Shown: positions 53,190-61,709, counted from the stretch's first letter. The stretch is 64,000 nucleotides of DNA from Hypericibacter terrae (GCF_008728855.1 NZ_CP042906.1:5671001-5735000); one strand, 5' to 3'. Notes: generated by a model not told the origin, from the sequence alone. Numbers and translations: made by a program.

Positions 53190-54485
53190 TTACAGCCACC
53201 GCGACGGCAGCAGCGCGTCCTCGAACGGGAAGGTCGAGAGCAGTTGGTAGCCGGTCTCGGTCACCAGGATCTGCTGCTCGAGCTTGACGCCTTCGAGCCC
53301 GCCGACCTCGCCCATATAGCTTTCGATGCAGATGGTCATGCCGGCCTCGAGCACGCCGTCATAGCCGCCGCGCTCGTAATCCTGCGCATAGATGCTGGCG
53401 GGATATTCGTCGGCCAGCCCCACGCCGTGGAACACGACCGAATAGCGGTTGGGGGCGCAGGCTTCCGGCAGCTTGAAGCTCTTCTCGGAGAATTCGCGGA
53501 AGCCGATGCCCGCCTTCACCAGGTCGAGATTGGTGTGGATCTGCTCGTAGGCCAGGCCATAGAGCCGCTTCTGCTCGGCGCTGGGCCTGCCATGGCCGCA
53601 GAAATAAGTGCGCGAGATGTCGGCGCAATAGCCGAAGGGCCCGATCAGGTCGGTGTCGAAGCTGAGCAGCTCGCCCGAGCGGATCACGCGGTCGCTCGAT
53701 TCCTGGAACCAGGGATTGGTGCGCCCGCCCGAGGTCAGGAGCCGCGTCTCGATCCATTCGCCGCCCGCCGCGATATTGGCCTGATGCAGCAGCGACCAGA
53801 TCTGGTTCTCGGTCACGCCGGGCTCGAGCGCGTCGCGCATCTTCGCCATGCCGGTCTCGCAGGCGGTGATCGACGTCACCATGCAGGCGAGCTCCTCGTC
53901 GGACTTGATCGCACGCGCCAGCTCGCAGACCGCCTGGCCCTCGACGATGTCAATGCCGGCGGCCTCGAGGAAATGCGTTCCCGTCGGATCGAGCTTGTCG
54001 ACCGCGAGGCGTTTGTTCCCGCCGCCATGCCGGCGCACCAGATCGACGATCTCGTCCGACCAGCGCTTGGCGAACTCGTCGAGCCGCGAGCCGCCGCCGA
54101 AATAGGTCCAGCCGACCGCCGGCCGCACCTCGGCGACGGTCTCGAGCCCGTCGGCCAGATGCTCGCAGTTATGGAAGTCGAACAGCGTGATCGGCCCTTC
54201 GGTCGGGACGAAGGCATAGCGGACCGCGTTGTGCAGGGTCCAGACCGCCATGTTCCGGCTGCCGGTGGCGTAGCGGATATTGATCGGGTCGTAGAGCAGG
54301 GCACCCATGCAGTCGCGCTTCTTGAGCTCGGCGCGGAACCGCCCGAGGCGATAGGTGCGCAGCTTGCGCATGTCGAGCAGCGCCTCGCTGTCGATCGCGT
54401 CGAGGATCGGCGACTTGCGGGCGCGGCGGATATCGGGATCGAGCGATCTGAAGGGCGGTTTCGGGCCGGCGGAATCGGGCGCCAT
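53190..54485 (-). CDS. DddP-like M24-family metalloenzyme (candidate DMSP lyase)
   Basis: 431 aa. The pita-bread (M24) metal ligands Asp277, Asp279, Asp289, His353, Glu388 and Glu403 are all present. Compared with the marine DMSP lyase DddP (residue numbers from memory: Asp295, Asp297, Asp307, His371, Glu406, Glu421), they fall at a constant offset of 18, with no gap. The catalytic base Asp377 of DddP corresponds to Asp359 here (HGVGLADE). The blocks GGEWIETRLLTSGGRTNPWFQE (shown in part) and IRYATGSRNMAVWTLHN are DddP-like rather than aminopeptidase-like. An ordinary Xaa-Pro peptidase activity remains possible. It stands alone on the minus strand. Confidence 0.75.
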   Translation of the reverse strand: MAPDSAGPKPPFRSLDPDIRRARKSPILDAIDSEALLDMRKLRTYRLGRFRAELKKRDCMGALLYDPINIRYATGSRNMAVWTLHNAVRYAFVPTEGPITLFDFHNCEHLADGLETVAEVRPAVGWTYFGGGSRLDEFAKRWSDEIVDLVRRHGGGNKRLAVDKLDPTGTHFLEAAGIDIVEGQAVCELARAIKSDEELACMVTSITACETGMAKMRDALEPGVTENQIWSLLHQANIAAGGEWIETRLLTSGGRTNPWFQESSDRVIRSGELLSFDTDLIGPFGYCADISRTYFCGHGRPSAEQKRLYGLAYEQIHTNLDLVKAGIGFREFSEKSFKLPEACAPNRYSVVFHGVGLADEYPASIYAQDYERGGYDGVLEAGMTICIESYMGEVGGLEGVKLEQQILVTETGYQLLSTFPFEDALLPSRWL

Positions 54486-54945
54486 CGGGTCTGGTTTCCT
54501 CTCTCAGCACCTGCCCGGTGGGACCCCAGGCTTGGCGGCGCCCATTCAAGCCCTCGGCGGGGGCTGGCGTCCAGGGAGGAAAGGGACGGTGAGACGACTC
54601 TTTCGTCACCCCGGCGAAGGAGCGTGTGAAGAAATCGAATGACGCCGTAAGAGGGCTTCAGAAATATTCTCGCCCCCTCCCCTTGCGGGAGGGGGTAGGG
54701 GGAGGGGCGACATGGGCGCGATGACGCCCACACTTACGATCGATCCACGCTCTGAAAGCAGCAGGCTGAGGCTAAGCTGCGAACGGATGAACACGAGCAG
54801 ACCTGGCTCGACATTTTTTATCGTGACCTCATGCGGTATCACCCCTCCCCCTACCCCCTCCCGCAAGGGGAGGGGGCGTGGAGTTTCTATGCTTCGCTCG
54901 ATTCTTTCGCAGCCTCCTTCGCCGGCACGACGAGCAGGCGTCGCC
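54486..54945. other. Intergenic region with inverted-repeat element
   Basis: About 460 bases between the M24 gene and the DUF971 gene. It holds the 208-base inverted-repeat element at 54671-54878; the rest shows no gene or recognised signal. Confidence 0.5.
54671..54878. mobile_element. MITE-like element with 39-base terminal inverted repeats
   Basis: Left arm 54671-54709 and right arm 54840-54878 are inverted copies, 38 of 39 bases alike, each itself partly palindromic (CCCCCTCCCC-TTGCGGG-AGGGGG core). They enclose 130 bases with no coding frame. The arm sequence resembles the smaller repeat at 24895-24919, so it is probably a dispersed non-autonomous repeat. No transposase is seen and no target duplication was identified. 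Confidence 0.55.
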
Positions 54946-55332
54946 TCAGGAATGCCGCTTCGGCTCGCGCGAGAGGCCGCGTTCTTCCAGGGCCGTCAGA
55001 TAGCGCGACCAGAGCTCGGCCTGGTTGGCGCCGAGCTCGTAGAGATAGGCCCAGCTATAGATGCCGGTGTCGTGGAGATCGTCGAACTTGATGCGCACCG
55101 CGTAGTTGCCGACAGGCTCGAGCGCGAGGATGCCGACATGGGCGCGCTCGCCCAGGATCTGCTTCTGGCTGGGCCCGTGGCCCTGCAGCTCGGCCGAGGG
55201 GCTCTCGACGCGCAGGAATTCCGCCGGATAGCGGAACGACTTGCCGTCGTCGAAATCGATCTCGAGCGCGCGCTCGTTCTGCTTGAGCCGGATCTCGATC
55301 GGCCAATGCTCGGCGCCGAATTTCTCGCTCAT
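54946..55332 (-). CDS. DUF971 domain-containing protein
   Basis: 128 aa, one DUF971 domain (gamma-butyrobetaine-hydroxylase N-terminal-like). The blocks LEIDFDDGKSFRYPAEFLRVESPSAE (shown in part) and HDTGIYSWAYLYEL are typical. Cys ligands seen in some members are absent here. Function unknown; in some relatives the domain supports iron-sulfur assembly or oxygenases. It is the last gene of a minus-strand housekeeping run. Confidence 0.9.
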   Translation of the reverse strand: MSEKFGAEHWPIEIRLKQNERALEIDFDDGKSFRYPAEFLRVESPSAELQGHGPSQKQILGERAHVGILALEPVGNYAVRIKFDDLHDTGIYSWAYLYELGANQAELWSRYLTALEERGLSREPKRHS

Positions 55333-55358
55333 GGCTGTGATGACCCGCGGGCGCCGGC

Positions 55359-55574
55359 TCAGCGCCGGCCATCCTCGTCGAGCGAGCGGGCCTCGTCCGC
55401 CAGCATGATCGGAATGCCTTCGCGGATCGGATAGGCGAGGCCGGCCTTGCGGCTGATCAGCTCCTGATGCTCGCGGTCATATTCGAGCGGGCCCTTGGTG
55501 ACCGGGCAGACCAGAATTTCCAGCAGCTTCGGATCGACCTCGTAGCGCCGGTCGGAGGTTTTGCGTTCGGCCAT
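55359..55574 (-). CDS. Trm112 family protein
   Basis: 71 aa. It matches the bacterial Trm112/UPF0434 pattern [16 protein letters not shown], with the conserved CPVTKGPL and [11 protein letters not shown] ends. Only one of the four zinc-binding cysteines of the eukaryotic protein is visible, which is usual in bacterial members. In other organisms Trm112 activates methyltransferases; the bacterial partner is unknown. Confidence 0.93.
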   Translation of the reverse strand: MAERKTSDRRYEVDPKLLEILVCPVTKGPLEYDREHQELISRKAGLAYPIREGIPIMLADEARSLDEDGRR

Positions 55575-55602
55575 GGCGGTTCCCCGGATTCTCCTGACGA
55601 TC

Positions 55603-56277
55603 CTAATGGCGCGCGGCTTCGCCGGAGGAACCGCTGCCGGTTCCGCCCAGGAGCGCCATCTCGATCAGCGCCGTCAGCACGCGGCCCCGCTCGGTGGCGG
55701 AGCCGGCTTCGAGCAGCGCCTGCTTCTCCTGCGGCTCGAACGGGCAGACCATGGCGAGCGAGGTGATGAGCGCCGCGTCGGCCGTGCGCTCGATCTGCTC
55801 CCAGTCGGCCTTGATGCCCTGCTGGTGGAAGAAGCCCTTGAGCGCCCGCAGCAGTCGCGCGCGATCGAGCTCAAGCGCGGGAGTCTCGGCCATGTCCTCG
55901 GCGAAGGGCATGAAGTCGGCCCGGACGCGCCGGTAGCCGGAGACGCCCGGCAGCTCGGCGGCGATGCGGAAGCGCGCGAGCCCGCCCAGGGTGATCAGAT
56001 AGCGCCCGTCCTCGGTCTCGCTGAAGGCGGTGATGCGGCCGGCGCAACCGACCTGCTGCAGCGCCGGCACATGGCCCGGGCGCTCCAGCTCGGCCGGCTG
56101 GATCATGCCGATGATCCGTTCGCCCTTGATCGCATCGCGCGTCATGGCGAGATAGCGCGGCTCGAAGATGTTGAGCGGCAGCCTGCCGCCGGGCAGGAGC
56201 AGAACGCCCGCCAGCGGAAACACCGGAATCTCCGCCGGCAGCGCTTCGAAGGCGGGATCGAACGGCCCGCGCGCCAT
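55603..56277 (-). CDS. LON substrate-binding-domain protein
   Basis: 224 aa, the LON N-terminal (PUA-like) domain alone, without ATPase or protease. Conserved pieces are [26 protein letters not shown] (shown in part) and IGMIQP, plus the [10 protein letters not shown] segment. The function of stand-alone members is not established. It is followed by the Trm112 and DUF971 genes and preceded by YbbN. Confidence 0.9.
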   Translation of the reverse strand: MARGPFDPAFEALPAEIPVFPLAGVLLLPGGRLPLNIFEPRYLAMTRDAIKGERIIGMIQPAELERPGHVPALQQVGCAGRITAFSETEDGRYLITLGGLARFRIAAELPGVSGYRRVRADFMPFAEDMAETPALELDRARLLRALKGFFHQQGIKADWEQIERTADAALITSLAMVCPFEPQEKQALLEAGSATERGRVLTALIEMALLGGTGSGSSGEAARH

Positions 56278-56281
56278 CGCC

Positions 56282-57217
56282 TTAGGCGAACATCAGGGAC
56301 GACAGGCGCCGGCGCGCCGACAGGGTCAGGGGATCGGTCGGGCCCAGCGCCTCGAAGATCTTCACCAGCTGCTTGCGCGCCGCTTCCTCGTTCCAGCCGC
56401 GATTGCGGCGGAACAGCTCGAGCAGCTCGTCCAGCGCCGGCTCGGCTTCGCCATTGCCATAGAGCGCCAGCGCCAGGTCGTAGCGCGACTGGTGATCGTT
56501 GGGATCCTTGGCGAGCTTGGCCTTGAGTTCCTCGAGGCCGCCCTGCTTCTGGCCCGCCTGCTCGGCCAGCTCCAGCGCGGCGCGTGCCGCGGCCACCAGC
56601 TTGTCGTTGGCCTGGTTCGCGGGAACCTTCGCCAGCTGCTTGCGCGCTTCCTCGAGCTCGCCCGCCTTCACCAGGCAGCGCACGAGGCCGGCGATCGCCG
56701 GCAGGTTCTCGGGCTCATGCTGCAGCACCTGGCCGAAGATGGCGCTGGCCGTGGCGGCATCGCCTTCCTTCAGCGCGGCCTCGGCATGCTCGAGCGCCTC
56801 GTCGATCGGCGAGGGGCCGGCCGCCGCGCCCGCCGTCTTGGCGAGGCGCTGCACGAACTGCTTCACCTGGCTCTCGGGCTGCGCGCCCACGAAACCGTCG
56901 ACCGGCCGGCCCTGGAAGAAGGCATAGACCGCGGGGATCGACTGGATGCGGAGCTGGCCGGCGACCGCGGGATTCTTGTCCACGTCGATCTTCACCAGCT
57001 TGACCGCGCCCTTGGCTTCCTTGACGGCCTTCTCGATGATGGGCCCGAGCGTCTTGCAGGGCCCGCACCAGGTCGCCCAGAAATCGACGATCACCGGCAC
57101 CGTCATCGAGGCATCGATGACGTCCGCCATGAAGTCCTGATCGCTGCTGTCCTTGACCGGGGCCGCGGCGCCATTGGCGTGAGCCGGCGCGTTACCCTGG
57201 CCGATAAGCGTCTCCAT
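56282..57217 (-). CDS. ybbN: Co-chaperone YbbN/thioredoxin with TPR-like C-terminus
   Basis: 311 aa. The N-terminal thioredoxin fold has FWATWCGPCKTLGPI (active-site CGPC near residues 51-54). The C-terminal half has tetratricopeptide-like units (AEAALKEGDAATASAIFGQVL, ARAALELAEQAG). YbbN binds unfolded proteins and supports chaperones and DNA replication enzymes. Only 4 bases separate it from the LON-domain gene, so they are co-transcribed. Confidence 0.93.
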   Translation of the reverse strand: METLIGQGNAPAHANGAAAPVKDSSDQDFMADVIDASMTVPVIVDFWATWCGPCKTLGPIIEKAVKEAKGAVKLVKIDVDKNPAVAGQLRIQSIPAVYAFFQGRPVDGFVGAQPESQVKQFVQRLAKTAGAAAGPSPIDEALEHAEAALKEGDAATASAIFGQVLQHEPENLPAIAGLVRCLVKAGELEEARKQLAKVPANQANDKLVAAARAALELAEQAGQKQGGLEELKAKLAKDPNDHQSRYDLALALYGNGEAEPALDELLELFRRNRGWNEEAARKQLVKIFEALGPTDPLTLSARRRLSSLMFA

Positions 57218-57356
57218 GATCGATCTTCCTATGGTTCCGAATTTGCAAAGATAAATGGCGTTTTGCTAAGCGTCTGGCAACCCCGCCCGACAAGATCCCC
57301 GGCCTTAACCCTGTTGCCGGCAGGGCCGGACCGGCCAGCGGGCGCCGGCCGCGATC

Positions 57357-57881
57357 TCAGAGGTCGAGGAAGATCGGCTTATGGCCGCAAGCCTCGATGA
57401 ATTTCAGCAGGTCCGCCGGCGCCAGCGACAGGGTCATGTCGTTGGTCAGCGGGTGGCAATGGAGCGGGTTCATCGACAAGAGCGCCCGATCCAGCACCGG
57501 CTGGACCTTGTGCGCCTTGTCGTTGATGAGGGCCAGCGGCGTCACCGAGCCCGGCAGCACGCCCAGATAGGTCATCAGCCGGTCCGGGCTGCCGAAGGAG
57601 AGCTTGTCGCCGCCGATCTTGGGCGCCAGCGCCTTCAGATCCATGCGGCGGGTCTCCTCGACCACCACCAGCCACATCTGGTCGCCCTTCTTGTTGCGCA
57701 GGAACAGGTTCTTGATATGGCCGCCGGGCAGGTCGCCGCGCAGCGCCTGGGATTCCTCGACGGTGAAGACCGGCGCATGGCGATGGACCTCGGTCTCGAT
57801 GCCGAGATCGGCCAGGCGCTGGATCACGGCTTCCGGGCTGGTCGGCAGGACGGCGGCGGCAGGAGCGGCGGTATCGGACAT
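57357..57881 (-). CDS. Prolyl-tRNA synthetase-associated (YbaK/ProX-like) deacylase
   Basis: 174 aa. The YbaK/EbsC fold is recognised from HIKNLFLRNKKGDQMWLVV, LSFGSPDRLMTYLGVLPGSVTPLAL (shown in part), and the conserved catalytic Lys in FLRNKKGD. It hydrolyses mis-charged Ala- or Cys-tRNA-Pro in related organisms. ATG 57881 is used. It lies just left of the tRNA-Gly gene, on the opposite strand. Confidence 0.9.
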   Translation of the reverse strand: MSDTAAPAAAVLPTSPEAVIQRLADLGIETEVHRHAPVFTVEESQALRGDLPGGHIKNLFLRNKKGDQMWLVVVEETRRMDLKALAPKIGGDKLSFGSPDRLMTYLGVLPGSVTPLALINDKAHKVQPVLDRALLSMNPLHCHPLTNDMTLSLAPADLLKFIEACGHKPIFLDL

Positions 57882-58070
57882 GGCAAAGGGTTCGGGTCTG
57901 GGGTGGTGGCGAGGGTCGTTCGGGGCGCCAGTCTTAGGGGGCGCCGGCACCCTCGGCAACCCCGACGGCCTCCAAAACCGCCGAAGCCGCGCCGCACATC
58001 GCCAAAAAATCGCGGAATCCTGCGGCTTCGGGACAAGCGGTCGCATCTTAAGCCGCTGGCAACCGCAGGC

Positions 58071-58098
58071 TTGCAATGCTGACTCCGGTCGCTATTAT
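58071..58098 (+). promoter_or_regulatory. Candidate promoter of tRNA-Gly
   Basis: TTGCAA (58071-58076), 16-base spacer, TATTAT (58093-58098, 5 of 6). It lies about 63 bases upstream of the tRNA. Confidence 0.5.
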
Positions 58099-58161
58099 CT
58101 GGCGCCCTTGACGGGGGCGGTCTTGAGGACGAGGCCTTCGCCGTCGAGTACCCAAACGGAT

Positions 58162-58236
58162 GCGGGCGTAGCTCAGGGGTAGAGCACAACCTTGCCAAGG
58201 TTGGGGTCGAGGGTTCGAATCCCTTCGCCCGCTCCA
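58162..58236 (+). tRNA. tRNA-Gly (anticodon GCC)
   Basis: 75 bases including an encoded CCA. The 7-bp acceptor stem GCGGGCG/CGCCCGC, D-arm GCTCAGGGGTAGAGC, anticodon arm with GCC at 58194-58196 (loop TTGCCAA), and T-arm GAGGGTTCGAATCCCTTC all fold normally. The discriminator is T. Confidence 0.98.
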
Positions 58237-58256
58237 GTTTCTCAAGATGGAATGGA

Positions 58257-58880
58257 TTATTCAGAACGGTCCTTCGGGGCCGTTTTTTGCTTCGCGACCC
58301 TGCCCGACGAGGCCGGAGACGCAGGGGGAAGCGCCGGGAAGCGCTCGTATCCCGCACCGGCTTGGCGCATCGGCAGAACGAGGCGCAGCGAATCCGGCAG
58401 CCGGACGAAGCCGTGCGCGGCATAGAAGTTGACGGCGGCCTCGTCCAGCGCGTCGACGATCACCATGGAGGAACCGACGATGCCCGCGCTCTCGAACGCG
58501 TGCTGCAGCGCGTCCGCAAGAAGGATCGAGCCGAGACCCTGACCCTGCCGGTCCTTCGCCACCGCCAGCCGGCCGATCAGCGTACAACTGACAAGCGGAT
58601 AGCGCGGGACATGTTTCCGCGCCGCTTCCGGCACCTCGCCCTGGGCGATCGCCATCGCGCAGAGCGTGTAATAGCCGAGCACGCGCTCCGGCTCGGCCGT
58701 CGCGCTCAGCACGAAAACCGCATTCGCCTTTCGACGAACATCCTGCCCGGCCTGTGTCTTGAGATAACGGTCCAGGCTTTCCACACCGCAGGCGAAGCCG
58801 CAGCGGTCGTGCCTCTCGTCAAGCGGCAGAATGCGCAGGTCTGCAGGCGGACGCAGGTCCGCAGACGGCCGATTTGCCAT
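58257..58880 (-). CDS. GNAT acetyltransferase toxin (TacT/AtaT type)
   Basis: 207 aa. GNAT fold with the acetyl-CoA loop KDRQGQGLGSILLADAL near residue 112 and the C-terminal FYAAHGFVRLPD. The N-terminal LRILPLDERHDRCGFACGVESLDRYL block is typical of the type II toxins that acetylate charged tRNAs. The antitoxin gene ends directly before it (TGA then ATG). The chain carries an Ala/Pro-rich tail of about 35 residues beyond the usual length, which runs through the tRNA-Gly terminator. The tail is probably an accident of insertion next to the tRNA. Confidence 0.88.
   Translation of the reverse strand: MANRPSADLRPPADLRILPLDERHDRCGFACGVESLDRYLKTQAGQDVRRKANAVFVLSATAEPERVLGYYTLCAMAIAQGEVPEAARKHVPRYPLVSCTLIGRLAVAKDRQGQGLGSILLADALQHAFESAGIVGSSMVIVDALDEAAVNFYAAHGFVRLPDSLRLVLPMRQAGAGYERFPALPPASPASSGRVAKQKTAPKDRSE
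58265..58288 (+). terminator. Terminator of tRNA-Gly
   Basis: AACGGTCC-TTCG-GGGCCGTT stem-loop followed by a run of T. It lies inside the last codons of the convergent GNAT toxin gene, so that coding sequence and the tRNA terminator overlap. Confidence 0.85.
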
Positions 58881-59177
58881 TCACCGGACGATCCGGCGCC
58901 TATGTTCCGCGAACGCTCGCTGGAGGCGCTCGCTTGGCGCCGGCGGATTGACGAGCGTGTCGAAGAACACGGTACGATCGCGTTCGGAGAGCATGATCGT
59001 TTCGTGCGCCGCAATGGTGCGCCGGGCCGCCTCCGTGAGCGCGGTCATGCAAAAATCAGTCAGCTTCCGCCTCTCGAGCTGCGCGGCGCGTTCGATCAAG
59101 GCCTTTGTAGGCTCATCGACGCGAAAGCCGAGCCGCTCCTCTCTCAGACGTCGGTTACGCTTAACCGTTGTGGTCAT
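58881..59177 (-). CDS. DUF1778 antitoxin (TacA type)
   Basis: 98 aa. Ribbon-helix-helix DUF1778 antitoxin: EERLGFRVDEPTKALIERAAQLERRKLTDF (shown in part) followed by ALTEAARRTIAAHE, and a C-terminal toxin-binding arm (LSERDRTVFFDTLVNPPAPSERL, shown in part). It neutralises the adjacent GNAT toxin and probably autoregulates the operon. An AGAGGT site precedes the ATG. A near-palindrome GTCAATTGGAC at 59203-59213 upstream may be its operator. Confidence 0.93.
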   Translation of the reverse strand: MTTTVKRNRRLREERLGFRVDEPTKALIERAAQLERRKLTDFCMTALTEAARRTIAAHETIMLSERDRTVFFDTLVNPPAPSERLQRAFAEHRRRIVR

Positions 59178-59202
59178 CGGTCACCTCTGCCCCGAAATGT
59201 AC

Positions 59203-59213
59203 GTCAATTGGAC
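59203..59213. promoter_or_regulatory. Operator-like palindrome upstream of the antitoxin
   Basis: GTCAATTGGAC, an imperfect 11-base palindrome 26 bases before the antitoxin start. Ribbon-helix-helix antitoxins usually bind palindromes in their own promoters. Confidence 0.3.
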
Positions 59214-59359
59214 TAACTTTTCAAGATGTTTCGTCGAACGATTGCAAGCCCCGGCCTCTCGGCAGCGAACCGTTGACTGGACTGCACCCAGCGGAAAGCG
59301 CTTTCCGTTCCGGCGCTCGAGAAGCCTGAAACATCCGCATCCGCAAGGCTGCATGAAAC

Positions 59360-60142
59360 TTGCAGACGCAGACCCAGGCAGTGTCCAGTCGGAAGATCGT
59401 CGCCACATGCGCCGAGGTTTGGGCGGAGCTGAGATTCTTTGCGGCCCTGGCGCCGGCAAGAGCGGATGGCCTGTTCCTGTCGGGCGACGTGGGACAACGC
59501 ATCTTCCAGCATCCATTTTCCTGGGCGAGCCTTGGCGTCGACGTGCGGGGCCGATCGCACACGCTCAAGGTCTGCTACCGCACATCGCAACAGATTCGCC
59601 GCGCCGCCGACCGGCTCCTGCCGGCCGTGCTGCGCGATACCGACGGGCTGGAAGACGAGCGGCGGGGGATCATCTCGGTCTTCGACGGTCCGAAGCCGGA
59701 GGTGAAATCCCTCGCCACCGTCGCCGCGGGAGCCGACACGGTCCGCCAGGCTGTCGAGACCTGGCTTGGCGAGGGAATCGCACCCCGTGAGATCGGCCTG
59801 TTCGTCCGCACATCGCAGCTTGTCGCCCGCGCCCGGGCCGCAATCGCCGGGCTGGCAGGCTCCAATGAAATGACCACCGCTCCCATGAGCCTCGCCAAAG
59901 GGCTGGAATTTCGGGCCGTCGTCGTGATGGCTTGCGACGAAGGAATTCTGCCGCTCGACGAGCGCGTCGCCGACGCCGCGGAGGAAGCAGAGCTCGATGA
60001 TATCTATGAGACCGAGCGCCGATTGCTCTATGTCGCCTGCACGCGGGCGCGCGAGCATCTGCTGCTCACGGGCGTGACGCCAACCTCGGAATATCTGGCG
60101 GATTTCACCTCACGGGGCGAAGGCCCGGCCGCCAGCCCCTAG
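59360..60142 (+). pseudogene. Truncated UvrD/Rep-type helicase (C-terminal part only)
   Basis: 260 codons open, of which those from about residue 19 match the C-terminal half of UvrD-like helicases (LSGDVGQRIFQHPFSWASLGVDVRGRSH region, then CYRTSQQIRRAADRLL as motif IV-like, and later TAPMSLAKGLEFRAVVVMACDEGILP plus YVACTRAREHLLLTG as motifs V and VI). The N-terminal ATP-binding half is absent, and the preceding 140 bases do not supply it in any frame I could follow. It is best read as a decayed or inserted fragment next to the toxin-antitoxin pair. Confidence 0.75.
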
Positions 60143-60275
60143 CCCCTTCGAAATCGCCGGATTTCACTGTCGCCGAGGCGTTATTATTGGACGCCCCCGA
60201 ACGGGCCCTTGCCTCGACGTGGGAGTCCGCTGATCGTTGCGCCGGCTTTCCGAGTTCATCACCTGAAGGGCATTC

Positions 60276-61541
60276 ATGACATCCGTTTCCACCGACGCCG
60301 GCGCGTGGCCGACCTTCGTCACCCATCTAGAATGCTCGATGACGGGCGAGCGCTATGAGGCCGACCGGCTGCATGGGCTCTCCAAGGCGGGCAAGCCGCT
60401 GCTGGTGCGCTACGACCTGGCGGCCCTCGCTAAGGCCGTCTCGAAGAAGGCGCTGGCGGAACGCAGCGGCGGATTCTGGCGCTATCGCGAGTTCCTGCCG
60501 GTGCGTCACGCGAAGAATGTCGTCGAGCTGGGCGAGGTGATGACGCCGCTCGTTCCGCTGCCGCGCCTCGCGCGGGCGCTCGGGGCCGGTGCCGACACCA
60601 TCCTCGTCAAGGATGAAGGCCGCTTGCCGACGGGATCCTTCAAGGCGCGTGGGCTGGCGCTCGCGGTTGCCATGGCCAAAGAGCTCGGGCTCGCCCATCT
60701 CGCGATGCCGACCAACGGCAATGCCGGTGCGGCGATGGCGGCCTATGCCTCGCGCGCCGGGATGCGCAGCACCGTCTTCTGTCCGGCCGATACGCCCGAC
60801 GTCAATGTCCGCGAGATCGCGCTGCAGGGGGCGGCGGTCTATCGCGTCAACGGCCTGATCAACGATTGCGGCAAGATCGTCGCCGGCGGCAAGGAGGCCG
60901 TCGGCTGGTTCGATCTCTCGACCCTCAAGGAGCCCTATCGGATCGAGGGCAAGAAGACCATGGGGCTGGAGCTGGCCGAGCAGATGGGCTGGGAATTGCC
61001 GGACGCCATCTTCTATCCGACCGGCGGCGGCACCGGTCTGATCGGCATGTGGAAGGCCTTCGAGGAGCTCGAGGCCATCGGCTGGATCGGCGCCCGGCGG
61101 CCCAGGATGATCGCGGTCCAGGCCTCGGGCTGCGCGCCCATCGTGAAGGCCTATGAGGAGGGCAACGAGCATGCCGAGCTCTGGCCGAACGCGCATACGA
61201 TCGCGGCCGGCATTCGCGTGCCCGTGGCGATCGGCGACTTCCTCATCCTGCGCGCGGTGCGCGAGAGCGGCGGATTCGCCATCGCGGTCGAGGACGACGC
61301 GATCGTCGCGGCGCAAGAGGCCGTCGCGAAAGAGGAGGGGCTGCTGCTCTGTCCCGAGGGCGCTGCGACCTTCGCGGCCTATCGGCAGGCCCTGAAGGAC
61401 GGCCGCGTCGGTCCGCAGGATCGCTGCCTGCTCTTCAACTGCGCGACCGGGCTCAAATATCCCATGCCGCCGGCCGAGCTCGCGATCGACCGCCATCGGC
61501 CGATCGACTATGCCGCGATCGCGAATGCAAAGGCGCCGTGA
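60276..61541 (+). CDS. thrC: Threonine synthase
   Basis: 421 aa. PLP-dependent fold-type II enzyme that converts O-phosphohomoserine to threonine. The Schiff-base Lys123 lies in LPTGSFKARG. Other blocks are MPTNGNAGAAMAAYA, FYPTGGGTGLIG and CPEGAATFAAYRQAL. A GAAGGG site precedes the ATG. It is followed 230 bases later by the DAHP synthase gene with its own leader. Confidence 0.95.
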   Translation: MTSVSTDAGAWPTFVTHLECSMTGERYEADRLHGLSKAGKPLLVRYDLAALAKAVSKKALAERSGGFWRYREFLPVRHAKNVVELGEVMTPLVPLPRLARALGAGADTILVKDEGRLPTGSFKARGLALAVAMAKELGLAHLAMPTNGNAGAAMAAYASRAGMRSTVFCPADTPDVNVREIALQGAAVYRVNGLINDCGKIVAGGKEAVGWFDLSTLKEPYRIEGKKTMGLELAEQMGWELPDAIFYPTGGGTGLIGMWKAFEELEAIGWIGARRPRMIAVQASGCAPIVKAYEEGNEHAELWPNAHTIAAGIRVPVAIGDFLILRAVRESGGFAIAVEDDAIVAAQEAVAKEEGLLLCPEGAATFAAYRQALKDGRVGPQDRCLLFNCATGLKYPMPPAELAIDRHRPIDYAAIANAKAP

Positions 61542-61607
61542 CATGGCCGCCTGGACCCGGGGCCCTGGCCCCGCCGGCGAGCCGCGTCGAACGGGAACGC
61601 AAAACGC

Positions 61608-61636
61608 GTGACAAACGAACGGACCCGAGGTAAACA
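61608..61636 (+). promoter_or_regulatory. Candidate promoter of the DAHP synthase leader
   Basis: GTGACA (61608-61613, 5 of 6), 17-base spacer, TAAACA (61631-61636). Transcription would begin within a few bases of the leader-peptide ATG at 61646, so the leader is probably translated from a leaderless or very short mRNA start. Confidence 0.5.
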
Positions 61637-61645
61637 ATCCGCGCG

Positions 61646-61708
61646 ATGACGCTCACAGCTCACACCCATGCCCGATTTTCCTATTGGCCGCATCCGAGGC
61701 GGAAATAG
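61646..61708 (+). CDS. Aromatic-amino-acid leader peptide
   Basis: 20 codons, ATG to TAG. Residues 11-14 are Phe-Ser-Tyr-Trp, all three aromatic amino acids within four codons, followed by Pro-His-Pro-Arg-Arg-Lys. These are the products of the pathway begun by the downstream DAHP synthase. The stop falls within the predicted pause hairpin (61680-61709), and a terminator hairpin follows at 61751-61779. The arrangement is that of a classical attenuator. There is no ribosome site at normal distance; the promoter position suggests a leaderless transcript, as known for trpL in rhizobia. Confidence 0.7.
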   Translation: MTLTAHTHARFSYWPHPRRK

Positions 61709-61709
61709 G
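61680..61709 (+). promoter_or_regulatory. Pause (1:2) hairpin in the DAHP synthase leader
   Basis: CCTATT-GG-CCGC pairs with GCGG-A-AATAGG around the loop ATCCGAG. It overlaps the Tyr and Trp codons and the stop of the leader peptide, as a ribosome-sensing pause hairpin should. Confidence 0.6.
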
